Shown piece after piece: positions 7,952 through 16,886 of a stretch of 64,000 nucleotides of DNA. The stretch is taken from assembly GCF_002813325.1 (NCBI RefSeq), contig NZ_PHUG01000001.1, forward strand, positions 1,240,001-1,304,000. The letters are read 5' to 3'. Position numbers and translations under genes: made by a program. The stretch's first letter is position 1; each line of letters opens with the position of its first letter. The notes below the pieces were generated by a model. That model worked only from the letters and a program-made list of their open reading frames with translations, was not told the origin of the DNA and did no database searches. The DNA is from Janthinobacterium sp. 64 (lineage in GTDB: Bacteria; Pseudomonadota; Gammaproteobacteria; Burkholderiales; Burkholderiaceae_D).

Positions 7952-9436
7952 GTGGGCCGTCTGTTCTGGAAGTTTTTTCTATGCATCATGCTGGCGCAAG
8001 TGACGGCCACCATCGGCATCGGCGGCACTTTCTGGCTGAAAAACCGGGCGGCGCAGCAGGAGCGGGCCCTCGACATCGATACCAGTCCGCCCGCGCAAAT
8101 GATCATCGAGGCCGCCAGCGCCACCCTGGAAGCGGGCGGCAGCCAGGCCTTGCGGCAATTCCTGGGCAAGCTCGAACGCATGCGCGTGTTTGCCGTCGAT
8201 GCCAAAGGGCAAGAACTGATGGGCCGCACAGTGCATCCCGCCATGCTGAACAAGGCCCGCGCCATGCTGGGACAAAGCCAGCAGCATCCCGTCGTGCGCA
8301 CGGTCACCGGCAGCGACGGCCAGCGCTATCTGCTGTTCCTGCCTTCGTCCGAACGTTTCCGCAATGCCGAGGCGGGCGCCGCGCGCGACACGCTCAACGC
8401 CGTCACGCTAAGCGGCCCGCGCGCCATGGGAGCCGGTCCACGGCCCAACGACGCAGGCGCCCCGCCACCACGCGGCGACTTCGGCCGCGGCATGCCACCG
8501 CGCATGGACAGCCCCTACCGCACCTTCATTCCCCTGGCCGCCGCCATCGCCGCCAGCCTGCTGTTCTCCTTCTTGCTGGCCTGGTATTTTGCGCGCCCCA
8601 TCCGCGACTTGCGGCAGGCGTTCGAAGCTGCCTCGGACGGCGACCTGTCACCGCGTTTTCACGCCAGCGCCAAGCGCGGCGATGAATTGACGGACCTGGG
8701 CCGCGATTTCGACCGCATGACGGGCCGTTTGCGCAGCCTCATGGAGAGCCAGACGCGCTTGCTGCATGACGTCTCGCACGAACTGCGCTCGCCGCTGGCA
8801 CGCTTGCAGGCCGCCATCGGCCTGGCGCACCAGCAGCCGGACAAGATGGGCGCCTCGCTGCAGCGCATCGAACGCGAAAGCGAACGCATGGATAAGCTGA
8901 TCGGTGAGCTGCTGACCCTGTCACGGCTGGAAGCGGGCGCCGGTTCTGCCCTCAGCGAAGAGGTCGGCATTGCCGAGCTGTTGCACGACATCGTGGACGA
9001 CGCCCGCTACGAAGCGAAGGCGCGCCAGGTGGGCATCGCCCTGGCGGGCGACGCGGCCATTGCCGACGCCGCTGTCACGGGCCGGCCGGAACTGCTGGCG
9101 CGCGCCGTGGAAAACGTGGTGCGCAATGCCGTCAAGCACAGCCCCGACGGCGGCACGGTGGAAGTGGATTTGTCGCGCTTGCATGACGGCAAGCAAAATT
9201 GGCTGCGCATTGCCGTGCTGGACCGTGGCCCCGGCGTGGCCAGTGCCGACCTGGCCCGCATTTTTGAACCGTTCTTCCGCGCCAGCCATACCCGGCACAA
9301 CACGGATGGCCATGGTCTGGGCCTGGCCATCGCCCAGCACGTCATCAGCGCCCATGGCGGCCGCATCGGAGCCAGCTTGCGCAGCGGCGGCGGGCTGTGC
9401 GTGGAAATGCTGCTGCCCGTCAAAACGCCAGGCTGA
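7952..9436 (+). CDS. cpxA: Sensor histidine kinase, CpxA-like
   Basis: The 494-aa inner-membrane kinase has a first membrane helix at about residues 5-28 and a periplasmic sensor of roughly 160 residues with a Pro/Arg/Gly-rich end. The second helix (about 192-213) is followed by a HAMP domain starting ARPIRDLRQAFEAASDGDL. The phosphoacceptor is His276 in HDVSHELRSPLARLQ. The ATPase domain has the N box VVRNAVKHSP, the G1 box DRGPGV, an F box and the G2 box GHGLGLAIAQ. It starts with GTG at 7952: an AAGGAG site overlaps the end of cpxR five bases upstream, so the two genes are translationally linked. It phosphorylates and dephosphorylates the CpxR-like regulator. Confidence 0.9.
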   Translation: MGRLFWKFFLCIMLAQVTATIGIGGTFWLKNRAAQQERALDIDTSPPAQMIIEAASATLEAGGSQALRQFLGKLERMRVFAVDAKGQELMGRTVHPAMLNKARAMLGQSQQHPVVRTVTGSDGQRYLLFLPSSERFRNAEAGAARDTLNAVTLSGPRAMGAGPRPNDAGAPPPRGDFGRGMPPRMDSPYRTFIPLAAAIAASLLFSFLLAWYFARPIRDLRQAFEAASDGDLSPRFHASAKRGDELTDLGRDFDRMTGRLRSLMESQTRLLHDVSHELRSPLARLQAAIGLAHQQPDKMGASLQRIERESERMDKLIGELLTLSRLEAGAGSALSEEVGIAELLHDIVDDARYEAKARQVGIALAGDAAIADAAVTGRPELLARAVENVVRNAVKHSPDGGTVEVDLSRLHDGKQNWLRIAVLDRGPGVASADLARIFEPFFRASHTRHNTDGHGLGLAIAQHVISAHGGRIGASLRSGGGLCVEMLLPVKTPG

Positions 9437-9465
9437 GCTGGCGGGGAGTCTTGCCTGAGACTTGC

Positions 9466-9801
9466 TTACGCCTGGGTATCGATGATGCTGCCCAGGGTCG
9501 ACGAGGTGGATTTAGCCGGACTCGTCGCCGTATCGGCGCTGCTGGCCGTCTGGGAAGCTTGCTGCGCCTGCGCGGCGGCCGCCTGCAACTGCGCAATTTG
9601 CGCCTGCAAGGCCTGGATTTGCTGCGCCAGCTGCTGCTGCAGCTTTTGCGACGCCTCCGTCTGCTCGCCCTTCTGCGATTCCGTCAACTCCTTTTGCGCC
9701 GCCGTGATCTGCTTTTGCAGCGCAGCGATCTGCGAACTGCTGCCCGAACTGGCGCTACTGGCCGCGCCGACTGCGCCGCCTGAACCGATTGCCGCTACCA
9801 T
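9466..9801 (-). CDS. FlxA-like coiled-coil protein, likely CpxR target
   Basis: The 111-aa protein has a Gly/Ala/Ser-rich N-terminus with no clear signal peptide. A long heptad-type helix (about residues 24-83) rich in Gln, Ala and Leu follows (AQQIQALQAQIAQLQAAAAQ), then a Ser/Thr/Ala tail. This fits the FlxA-like family, whose biochemical role is poorly known. A GAGGAGG site lies four bases before the ATG. A perfect GTAAA-N5-GTAAA box sits about 70 bases upstream, so it is probably in the envelope stress regulon of the adjacent CpxRA system. It is convergent with cpxA, ending 29 bases from the cpxA stop. Confidence 0.7.
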   Translation of the reverse strand: MVAAIGSGGAVGAASSASSGSSSQIAALQKQITAAQKELTESQKGEQTEASQKLQQQLAQQIQALQAQIAQLQAAAAQAQQASQTASSADTATSPAKSTSSTLGSIIDTQA

Positions 9802-9869
9802 GCTGCCTCCTCAGTGTTTCAATACCAAGGTTAACGGCAGGCATGGGGCGCCGATGTAGGGTGGCAGGT

Positions 9870-9884
9870 GTAAAGGCAGGTAAA
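9870..9884 (+). promoter_or_regulatory. CpxR box upstream of the FlxA-like gene
   Basis: GTAAA-GGCAG-GTAAA matches the CpxR consensus exactly. It lies 69 bases upstream of the minus-strand FlxA-like start. A possible -10 (TATTGA on the minus strand, 9819-9824) is about 55 bases away, similar to the layout at cpxR. It is also close to the end of dcd, which is unlikely to be the target. Confidence 0.7.
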
Positions 9885-9922
9885 GACAGCTCAAGACGGC
9901 TGGCGCCCCGCCCTTCCAGCAA

Positions 9923-10492
9923 TCAGGTCTTCGGCAAGGTCACGCCAACCTGGCCCTGGTATTTGCCGCCACGGTCCTTGTACGAGGTTTCGCATACTTC
10001 ATCGGATTCGAAGAACAGCACTTGCGCCACGCCTTCGTTGGCATAGATTTTCGCTGGCAACGGTGTCGTATTCGAAAACTCCAGCGTCACATAGCCCTCC
10101 CATTCCGGTTCGAACGGGGTGACGTTGACGATGATGCCGCAACGGGCATAGGTGCTCTTGCCCAGGCAAATCGTCAGCACGTTGCGGGGAATGCGGAAAT
10201 ACTCCACAGTACGGGCCAGCGCGAACGAGTTCGGCGGGATGATGCAATAGCCCTTGCCCGACACATCGACGAAGTTATTCGCGTCAAAATCCTTGGGGTC
10301 GACGATGGTGGTGTTGATGTTGGTAAACAACTTGAACTCGTCGGCGCAGCGGATGTCATAGCCATAGCTGGACGTGCCGTAGGAGACGATGCGGTTGCCG
10401 TCGCGTTCCTTGACCTGGCCCGGTTCGAACGGCTCGATCATGCCCGTTGTTTCCGCCATGCGGCGTATCCATTTATCGCTTTTAATCGTCAT
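9923..10492 (-). CDS. dcd: dCTP deaminase
   Basis: The 189-aa protein deaminates dCTP to dUTP, the main source of dUMP for thymidylate synthesis. It matches Escherichia coli Dcd in length (about 193 aa) and has the family segments [38 protein letters not shown] and [16 protein letters not shown]. The glutamate in [10 protein letters not shown] corresponds to the catalytic site of the dUTPase/Dcd fold. The ATG at 10492 gives the typical [13 protein letters not shown] start. The gene lies 132 bases downstream of an alpha/beta hydrolase on the same strand, and a TAAAAT -10-like hexamer on the minus strand (10566-10571) may give it its own promoter. Confidence 0.95.
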   Translation of the reverse strand: MTIKSDKWIRRMAETTGMIEPFEPGQVKERDGNRIVSYGTSSYGYDIRCADEFKLFTNINTTIVDPKDFDANNFVDVSGKGYCIIPPNSFALARTVEYFRIPRNVLTICLGKSTYARCGIIVNVTPFEPEWEGYVTLEFSNTTPLPAKIYANEGVAQVLFFESDEVCETSYKDRGGKYQGQVGVTLPKT

Positions 10493-10624
10493 CGCAGGGG
10501 TTCTTTCTAGAATATCGGAATGGCGGGGGCGGCACGCCTGCTGCAGGCGCGGCCCGGATGGCAGGATTTTACGCGAAAACCCGCCACTGTTGGCCCTTGC
10601 AAGATGAAAATCGTTGGTCTCAGG

Positions 10625-11425
10625 CTATTGTTTCGCCAGCAAGGAAGTGATCATCTCGCGCACCACTTGCGCCGTCAGTTCCGGGTTTTCCATGGGAAAC
10701 AGATGGCCGCCCGGCACCTGGCGGAAAAACTTGCCGACCAGCTTGCGCGTGGCCGCCAAGCCCGCCTGGCGGCATTCCACCGATTCCGTGCCGCCGATAA
10801 AGCCGATGGGAACTGGAAAACCATCCTTGACGAGGCCGCCGACATGATGCGGCAAGCTGCGGTAGACCTGCGTTTCCACTTCGCGCGTAAAGCGCAGCTG
10901 CACCCCATCCGGATGGGGAACCAGGCCGCTGTCTATGTAGTCGCGCAAGACCTGCGGCGCCCAGATGGCGAACATGTCCTTGGCGGCGAAATGCTCATAG
11001 GCAGCTTGCGCATCGGGCCACAGCTTGCGCCGCCTGGCGGAAAAGCGCGACGGCGAGAACCGCTCGCCCAGCGCCGTATTGCGCGCCAGCCGTACCAGCA
11101 AGGCGCGCCAGCCCGCCACCACGGGCGAATCGAGCAAGACCACGCAGCGCACGAGGTCGGGCCGCTGCTTGGCCACCATCACGCTGAGCATGCCGCCCAG
11201 CGAATGGCCAACGAGAATCACGGGCGCGCTGTAGCGGCGCTCCAGCTCGTCGATATACTCGCGCACCAGCTCGGGCCAGCCCGTGCTGACGGGATAATCC
11301 GGGTCGTGCGCATGCATGTCGAGCGCCTGCACGCTGTAATGCTGGCCCAGCAGGGCAAACAGCTTGCGGTAGGTGCCGGCAGGGTAACTGTTGGCATGGG
11401 CAAAGTGCAGTTGCGGAAGTGTCAT
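10625..11425 (-). CDS. Alpha/beta hydrolase
   Basis: The 266-aa protein has the alpha/beta hydrolase fold. It opens with LHFAHANSYPAGTYRKL (an HG-type oxyanion region), carries the nucleophile elbow VGHSLGGML with Ser75, and ends with the likely catalytic histidine in VPGGHLFPMENP. There is no signal peptide, so it is cytoplasmic. The substrate cannot be read from the sequence; esterase or lipase-like activity on small acyl substrates is typical. It lies 58 bases after the HAD gene on the same strand and may be co-transcribed with it. Confidence 0.85.
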   Translation of the reverse strand: MTLPQLHFAHANSYPAGTYRKLFALLGQHYSVQALDMHAHDPDYPVSTGWPELVREYIDELERRYSAPVILVGHSLGGMLSVMVAKQRPDLVRCVVLLDSPVVAGWRALLVRLARNTALGERFSPSRFSARRRKLWPDAQAAYEHFAAKDMFAIWAPQVLRDYIDSGLVPHPDGVQLRFTREVETQVYRSLPHHVGGLVKDGFPVPIGFIGGTESVECRQAGLAATRKLVGKFFRQVPGGHLFPMENPELTAQVVREMITSLLAKQ

Positions 11426-11483
11426 CGTGGGGCTGTGCCGGTGAATGCGATAAACAATTGTAATGGCATGCCGGCAAGCCGTA

Positions 11484-12179
11484 TCAGAGGAAGGCCTCTA
11501 ATTGTCCCTGCGACCGCGCCATGCCGGGCACGAACGAGGCCAGCACTTCGCCCAGCTCGGCGCTTGAATCGACCACGCAAAAAGCGTCGTCAAACGCGTG
11601 GTGACGGTTCATCTGATTGCGCACGACGATGCATTCCAGCCCGGCGGCCCTGGCGGCGCGCAAGCCGCGCGGCGAATCTTCCACCGCCACGCAGTCGGCG
11701 GCAGCCAGCCCCAGGCGCTGCAAGCCCAGCTGGTAGCCGTCGGGCGCCGGCTTGCTTTCGCCATACATTTCACGCGTCAGCACGAAGTCGAAATATTGCA
11801 ACAAGTCCGTGGCCGCATGGCTGATCCGGAAATGCTGTTCGTAGGCACTGGTGACGACGCCCATGGCAACGTGCGGGCGCAGCGCCGCCAGTACTTGCTT
11901 GACGCCGGGCATGGCCAGCCGACGCGCCTGGCGCAGGCGCTCGGCAAGCAGCACGGTGCGCTCGTCCCGCAAGCGCTCGACCAGCTCGATGCTGTGCCCT
12001 TGCCCCAGCAACAGATGCCAGGCGCCATAGTTATTGTGCAGGAACCAGTCAAAAAATTGCTTGGGCGTCAGGTCTATGCCGTAGGGCAAGAGCAAATCGC
12101 GGTTGCTTTCGTAAAACAGCTGCTCGGTGTTGACCAGCACGCCATCGTTGTCCCACAGCACGCCCTGGATAGTTTTCAT
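11484..12179 (-). CDS. HAD-superfamily hydrolase (phosphoglycolate phosphatase-like)
   Basis: The 231-aa protein shows the four HAD motifs: WDNDGVLVNTE with the nucleophile Asp, VTSAYEQHF with the motif II residue, ESKPAPDGYQ with the conserved Lys, and VEDSPRGLRAARAAG with the acidic metal ligands. The helical insert after motif I places it in subfamily IA, with beta-phosphoglucomutase and phosphoglycolate phosphatase. The ATG at 12179 (MKTIQGVLWDNDG) is chosen because motif I must lie near the N-terminus; the frame is open upstream without family-like sequence. It follows the TSUP permease by 20 bases and is probably co-transcribed. The substrate is unknown. Confidence 0.85.
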   Translation of the reverse strand: MKTIQGVLWDNDGVLVNTEQLFYESNRDLLLPYGIDLTPKQFFDWFLHNNYGAWHLLLGQGHSIELVERLRDERTVLLAERLRQARRLAMPGVKQVLAALRPHVAMGVVTSAYEQHFRISHAATDLLQYFDFVLTREMYGESKPAPDGYQLGLQRLGLAAADCVAVEDSPRGLRAARAAGLECIVVRNQMNRHHAFDDAFCVVDSSAELGEVLASFVPGMARSQGQLEAFL

Positions 12180-12199
12180 GGCTAGTGTCGTTCGAAAAC

Positions 12200-12961
12200 T
12201 TACTTGAAGAAGATGTCGTAGGACAATTTCACGATCAGCAGCACCAGCAGCACGAGGAAGAGGATGCGCACGAAGGCGGCGCCGCGGCGCACGGCGATCC
12301 AGGTGCCCGTCAGCGCGCCCAGGATGTTGCACACAGCCATCGGTGCAGCCACGGCGTAGACCACGTGGCCGGCGGGAATGAAGAAGGCCAGCGCGGCCAC
12401 GTTGGTGGCGATATTCACCAGCTTCGAGCAGGCCGAGGCGAGGATGAAATCGAAGCCGAAGACGCGGATGAACAGGAAAATCAAAAAGCTGCCCGTGCCC
12501 GGCCCGAACAGGCCGTCATAAAAGCCGATGGCGCCGCCGATGACGATGGCGAGGATGCGTTCGCGCGGACCGATGGGACGCGCTTCACGCGTCGTGCCGA
12601 AATCCTTCTTGATGAAGGTGTAGATGGCCATGATGATGATCAACACCAGCACCATGGGGCGCACTACCTGCTGCGGCACATACGACACGGCGGCCGCGCC
12701 GATGAAGGACATGACGAAGGCGCTGGCCACGGCGGGCAGCACCAGCAGCCACGGAATGTTGACTTTGCCGATAAACGAGCGGGCGGCAAACGTGGTGCCG
12801 CAGGCGGACGCCAGTTTATTCGTGCCCAGCAACGACGTCGAGGCCATGTTCGGCATCAGGTTGAACAGGGCCGGCAGCTGTATCAGCCCGCCCCCGCCCA
12901 CGGCGGCATCGATCAGGCCGGCAAAGAAGGCAAATAAACACAGCAGCGAGATGGTCAGCAT
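12200..12961 (-). CDS. TSUP-family permease (TauE/SafE-like)
   Basis: The 253-aa membrane protein has seven to eight hydrophobic segments and the two-fold repeat of the TauE/SafE family: the first half carries DAAVGGGGLIQLPAL and the second FYDGLFGPGTGSFLI. Family members export sulfite, sulfoacetate or related organic anions. The ATG at 12961 (MLTISLLCLFAFF) is used; the frame extends upstream but over the likely promoter. It is divergent from a LysR regulator, with an operator-like box between them, so the regulator probably controls it. A HAD gene follows at 20 bases. Confidence 0.85.
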   Translation of the reverse strand: MLTISLLCLFAFFAGLIDAAVGGGGLIQLPALFNLMPNMASTSLLGTNKLASACGTTFAARSFIGKVNIPWLLVLPAVASAFVMSFIGAAAVSYVPQQVVRPMVLVLIIIMAIYTFIKKDFGTTREARPIGPRERILAIVIGGAIGFYDGLFGPGTGSFLIFLFIRVFGFDFILASACSKLVNIATNVAALAFFIPAGHVVYAVAAPMAVCNILGALTGTWIAVRRGAAFVRILFLVLLVLLIVKLSYDIFFK

Positions 12962-13030
12962 GATAGGCAGTATGGAATGGGCGACAGCGGCAGTATAGGC
13001 GCCGTGGATTTTTCCGGATGCAACTTCAAA

Positions 13031-13045
13031 TTGCGGAAAACGCAA
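13031..13045. promoter_or_regulatory. LysR-type operator (T-N11-A dyad)
   Basis: TTGCG and CGCAA flank five A/G-rich bases, giving a perfect dyad that contains the T-N11-A motif of LysR-type regulators. It lies midway in the 150-base gap between the divergent TSUP permease and lysR starts. A second, looser pairing of TTTTCCG (13010-13016) with CGGAAAA (13034-13040) overlaps it. Both features fit a bidirectional LysR operator. Confidence 0.6.
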
Positions 13046-13111
13046 TCAGGCGTAACGCTTGACGGAATGCACCCAGTACGGTCTACTGGCCTCTTTTGCC
13101 GGGAGTCACCG

Positions 13112-14041
13112 ATGTCGATGAAACTGATGTGGGAGATCCGCGCGTTTTGCACCGTGGTCGAAAAGCGCAGCTTCATCCACGCGGCGCGCATGCTGGGACG
13201 CTCGCCGTCGGCCGTCACGCGCGCCATCCAGTTCCTCGAAGACGCGATCGGCGCCGAGCTGATCCTGCGCACGCAAAAGCAGTTCACCCTGACGACGGCC
13301 GGCGAAACGTATTACGCGTCGGCCAGGCACTTGCTGGAAACGCAGGCCGAGGCGGAAGAGCAATTGGCGGAATTGAGCAACTCGCCGCAAGGCTGGGTGC
13401 GCCTGTCGGCGCCGGAAATTCTGTCCCTGGGCTTTCTGCCAAAAGTGGTGGCGCAATTTTCGCGCGACTACCCGAACGTGTCCGTGGACATCCATTTCTC
13501 GGACAAATCGATCGATCCCATCCAGGAAAAGCTGGACTTCGCCATCCGCGGCGCCTTCCCCCAGTCCAGCGAGCTGATCGGCTATCCGCTGTGGAACTAC
13601 CGCCGCTACATGTACGCCTCGCCCGACTACATAGCCCGCATGGGTGCGCCCGACGAACCGGAAGAGCTGGCCGGCCACGACATCATCATGCACTCGGCCC
13701 CCCGCATCCTGCGCGACTGGCATTTCGTCTCGGCTACGCGCAACGTGCGCTACCAGGTGCAGCCGCGCTTTCGCTTCACCTCGGGCATCGCCACATTTCA
13801 AGCGGCCCTGGAAGGCGCCGGCATCGTGCGCCTGGCCAGCTGGCTGGCCGAACCTGCCGTGGCTGCCGGCACCTTGCGCCGGGTCTGCACGGCATACCGG
13901 CTGACCTCGTCAAAGGAGCTGGACCCGAGCATCCATGCCGTGTATGGCACGTCGAAGATGGCCAAGGGGGCAAGGTTGTTTCTGGAATATGTGCGGCAGC
14001 GGGGGGGGGAGATACCGGATGAGCGGGTAATTAGCATCTGA
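13112..14041 (+). CDS. LysR-family transcriptional regulator
   Basis: The 309-aa protein has an N-terminal winged helix-turn-helix (about residues 1-60: FCTVVEKRSFIHAARMLGRSPSAVTRAIQ) and a C-terminal periplasmic-binding-like effector domain (about 90-300). The start at 13112 is preceded by GGGAG six bases upstream; the frame is open to 12977 but that part overlaps the operator. It is divergent from the TSUP permease, the usual layout for a LysR regulator and its target. The effector is unknown, possibly an organosulfur or organic acid substrate of the permease. Confidence 0.88.
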   Translation: MSMKLMWEIRAFCTVVEKRSFIHAARMLGRSPSAVTRAIQFLEDAIGAELILRTQKQFTLTTAGETYYASARHLLETQAEAEEQLAELSNSPQGWVRLSAPEILSLGFLPKVVAQFSRDYPNVSVDIHFSDKSIDPIQEKLDFAIRGAFPQSSELIGYPLWNYRRYMYASPDYIARMGAPDEPEELAGHDIIMHSAPRILRDWHFVSATRNVRYQVQPRFRFTSGIATFQAALEGAGIVRLASWLAEPAVAAGTLRRVCTAYRLTSSKELDPSIHAVYGTSKMAKGARLFLEYVRQRGGEIPDERVISI

Positions 14042-14083
14042 CAGGGTCTGCTGGACGCGTTCAAACCCCGACTCCACGATGTG

Positions 14084-16519
14084 TTAGCGCCCCTGCCAAT
14101 ACCGCGGCCGGCTGTCCCGATACCGCGTCACAGCTATCCCCTCCCCAAACTCCAGCACCACCGCCCCCGTCACATCCGTGCGCAACCGCGCAATGCCCAT
14201 CTCGCCATAGCGTGCATACACTTGCGCCTTCGGATGTTTATAGCGATTCCTGTGTCCGACCTGGAAAATCGCCAGGGCAGGATGGACAGCGTTTAGAAAT
14301 GCCGGTGTCGACGAGGTGCCGCTGCCGTGGTGCGGCGCCAGCAGCACGTCGGCGGCCAGTTCGCCCTCCAGCGAGCGCGCCAGCAATTGCGCCTCCTGCG
14401 CCGCCTCGATGTCGCCAGCCAGCAAGATTGCATGCTTGTCGGCCGTGATCTTCACGGTGCAGCTGCGGGCGTTCGGCGTCAAGCTGATGTTCGTGTGGCT
14501 GGCGGGCAATGGATGCAGCATGGCGAAGTGCACGCCTTCCCAGGTCCAGTTCTGGCCCGCTATGCAGTGCAGATACGGACGCCGGGCTTGCCGCCGGGCC
14601 TCGACGGCCGGGTGGCCGTCGAACAGGGACGAAGCCAGCCAGCCCACGTCTATATTTTCCAGCAAGGATACGGCGCCACCCGCGTGATCGAGGTCGCTGT
14701 GGGAAATGATCACGCCGTCGAGCTTGCTGATACCCCGTGCGCGCAGATACGGCACGATGACACGGCTGGCGCCGTCGGAATCGAGACTGTAGGCGGGCCC
14801 CGTGTCGTACAGCAGTCGGTGATCGTGGGTTTCCACCAGCACGGCCATGCCTTGTCCCACATCAAAGGCCGTGATCCACATCTGGCCAGGTGGCGGGCTG
14901 GACGGCAATGCCGTCAGCAGCGGCAGCCAGCCCAGCATACCGGCCCAGCGCTGCGGCCATCCGCGCGGCGCCAGCAGCCAGGCCGTGCCGAACAATGCCC
15001 AGCAAAAACTCCACATTGGGGGCGCGGGCGCCGTCCACACGGCAAAGCGGCGCGCACCGAGCCAGTCCAGCACCTGCGCCAGCATCTGCACGATGGCATG
15101 CGCCAGCAGCAACAACCAGTCGCACAGGGGCGCCGGCAGCAGGCTGCCCGCCAACGACAAAGGCGTGACGAGCAGACTGATGATGGGGATGGCCAGCGCA
15201 TTGGCCACGGGGCTGACCAAGGACACTTGCGAGAACAGCAGCATCGTCAACGGCACCAGCCCCACCGTCACCACGTATTGCGTGCGCGCCCCCAGCGCCA
15301 CGGCCGCGCGCAGGCGACGCCAGCGTCCGGCCTGCGGCGGCAGCGGTGCCGTGGTGCGGCCCGCCGTCGCGTACAGCATGGTGGCGACGGCACCGAACGA
15401 TAGCCAGAAACCGGGCCACAGCACGGCCCACGGGTCGAGCAGCACGACCACACCGAGCGCCAGGCACAGGATATGGCCGATGCTGGTGATGCGTCCCATC
15501 CACAAGGCCAGCGCCACCACCAGCAACATATATAAAGTGCGCTGCGCGGGCACGCCGAAGCCGGCCAGCAGCACGTACAAGAACGCGGCCAGCGCGCCGG
15601 CCAGCGCCGCCACCTTTTGCGCCGGCAAGCGCAAGGGCAGTTGCCAATCGGTAAAAAACGAGCGCCGCCACAGCGCGCCTGCGCCCAGCGCGAACAGGCC
15701 CGCGATCATCGTAATGTGCAAACCCGAGATGGAAATCAAATGGCTCACGCCCGTGCGGTTGAACACTTGCCAGTCCGACTGGGGAATGGCGCGCTGGTCG
15801 CCCACCACCAGCGCCACGATCACGCCCGCATACTGCTTGCCGTCCAGGCTGCGCAAGATACGTGCGCGCAAGGCCGCGCGGCTGGCCTCCACCACGTTGC
15901 CAAAGCCCGGCACGAAGGCAGCCAGGCGCACGTTCGGCGTATCGGCGCGCGGCTGCGGCCGCACATAGCCCGTGGCGCGCACGCCCTGCTCCAGCAGCCA
16001 CGCTTCATAGTCAAAGCCCATGGGGTTCGCATTGCCGTGCGGACGCTGCAGCCGCACCGTGAGGCGCCAGCGCTCGCCCGGCTGCACGTCGCCGACATCG
16101 TTCGTCACTGCATCGCGAAAGCCCGCGTACCAGGACAGGGCGATCAAGGGCGGTACCTTCGCCCCAAACGCCTTTTCCACTGCAAAGTTAAAACGCACGC
16201 CCTGCTCGAAGCGGTACGGCAGGCTGGCGATGGTGCCCGTGACAACAATGTCCTGCCCTTCATCGGCCAGCGCCAGTTGCGGCGCCATGGCGGCCTGGGC
16301 CAGCCAGGCGGCCCAGTAAAAGCCGAGACCCGCGCCAGCGGCAAGCGCAACAATGGAACGCCAGCCGGAGCGCCAGCGCGCGTGGCGGCGCAGCGCCAGA
16401 CTAACCGTGAACCCCAAGCCAGCGATCAGCCACAGCAGCACGCCGGCATGGGGCGGCAAGCTGGCCTGCGTTTGCAACCAGGCGGCGCCAGCGGCAAAGC
16501 CGAGTATCAGGGTGCGCAT
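14084..16519 (-). CDS. comEC: DNA uptake channel ComEC/Rec2
   Basis: The 811-aa polytopic membrane protein has the three ComEC parts in order: an N-terminal soluble domain between membrane helices, the central competence domain with many hydrophobic helices (starting near FNRTGVSHLISISGLH), and a C-terminal metallo-beta-lactamase-like domain with VIISHSDLDHAGGAVSLL and LLAPHHGSGTSS. It forms the inner-membrane channel that takes in single-stranded DNA during natural transformation. Its length is normal for proteobacterial ComEC. It is convergent with lysR (42-base gap) and divergent from the SUV3 helicase. No other competence genes are visible. Confidence 0.93.
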   Translation of the reverse strand: MRTLILGFAAGAAWLQTQASLPPHAGVLLWLIAGLGFTVSLALRRHARWRSGWRSIVALAAGAGLGFYWAAWLAQAAMAPQLALADEGQDIVVTGTIASLPYRFEQGVRFNFAVEKAFGAKVPPLIALSWYAGFRDAVTNDVGDVQPGERWRLTVRLQRPHGNANPMGFDYEAWLLEQGVRATGYVRPQPRADTPNVRLAAFVPGFGNVVEASRAALRARILRSLDGKQYAGVIVALVVGDQRAIPQSDWQVFNRTGVSHLISISGLHITMIAGLFALGAGALWRRSFFTDWQLPLRLPAQKVAALAGALAAFLYVLLAGFGVPAQRTLYMLLVVALALWMGRITSIGHILCLALGVVVLLDPWAVLWPGFWLSFGAVATMLYATAGRTTAPLPPQAGRWRRLRAAVALGARTQYVVTVGLVPLTMLLFSQVSLVSPVANALAIPIISLLVTPLSLAGSLLPAPLCDWLLLLAHAIVQMLAQVLDWLGARRFAVWTAPAPPMWSFCWALFGTAWLLAPRGWPQRWAGMLGWLPLLTALPSSPPPGQMWITAFDVGQGMAVLVETHDHRLLYDTGPAYSLDSDGASRVIVPYLRARGISKLDGVIISHSDLDHAGGAVSLLENIDVGWLASSLFDGHPAVEARRQARRPYLHCIAGQNWTWEGVHFAMLHPLPASHTNISLTPNARSCTVKITADKHAILLAGDIEAAQEAQLLARSLEGELAADVLLAPHHGSGTSSTPAFLNAVHPALAIFQVGHRNRYKHPKAQVYARYGEMGIARLRTDVTGAVVLEFGEGIAVTRYRDSRPRYWQGR

Positions 16520-16886
16520 GGGAGCGTGACGTTTGCCGGATGTGATAGGGGCTTAAGTACTATGCCCCTGCCCTGCCCTAACCATCTGATCTTGCGCAAC
16601 GGTGCGTTGAAAAACGATAGCTGGCACCTAAGTACCCCCAATATATTATTGTGATTGCTGATTTCCATAACCGGCGCTGTGCGGTGTTGCACGCAGCTAG
16701 CAGTGCTCGCACTGCGTCACTGCAGGCGCCTTGCACAGCATCCGCTTCTGTTCTTCATGAATTCACAATAACTCCCGAGGATTACTTAGTTTTCACCATG
16801 CACCAGCATGCATAAAACCTGGCCACCACCGCCCGCCCCCATCGACGGTATAATCGGCCTCGCTTACTTCAACACCCAGGCACGAC
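16520..16886. other. Divergent promoter region of comEC and SUV3 helicase
   Basis: This 367-base gap holds the promoters of two divergent genes. A consensus TATAAT at 16849-16854, 33 bases before the helicase ATG, is the likely -10 box for the helicase; no good -35 is visible. An AGGGGC/GCCCCT inverted repeat lies near 16546-16568 and an AT-rich patch (aatatattatt) near 16640. No gene or known RNA is seen. Confidence 0.45.
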
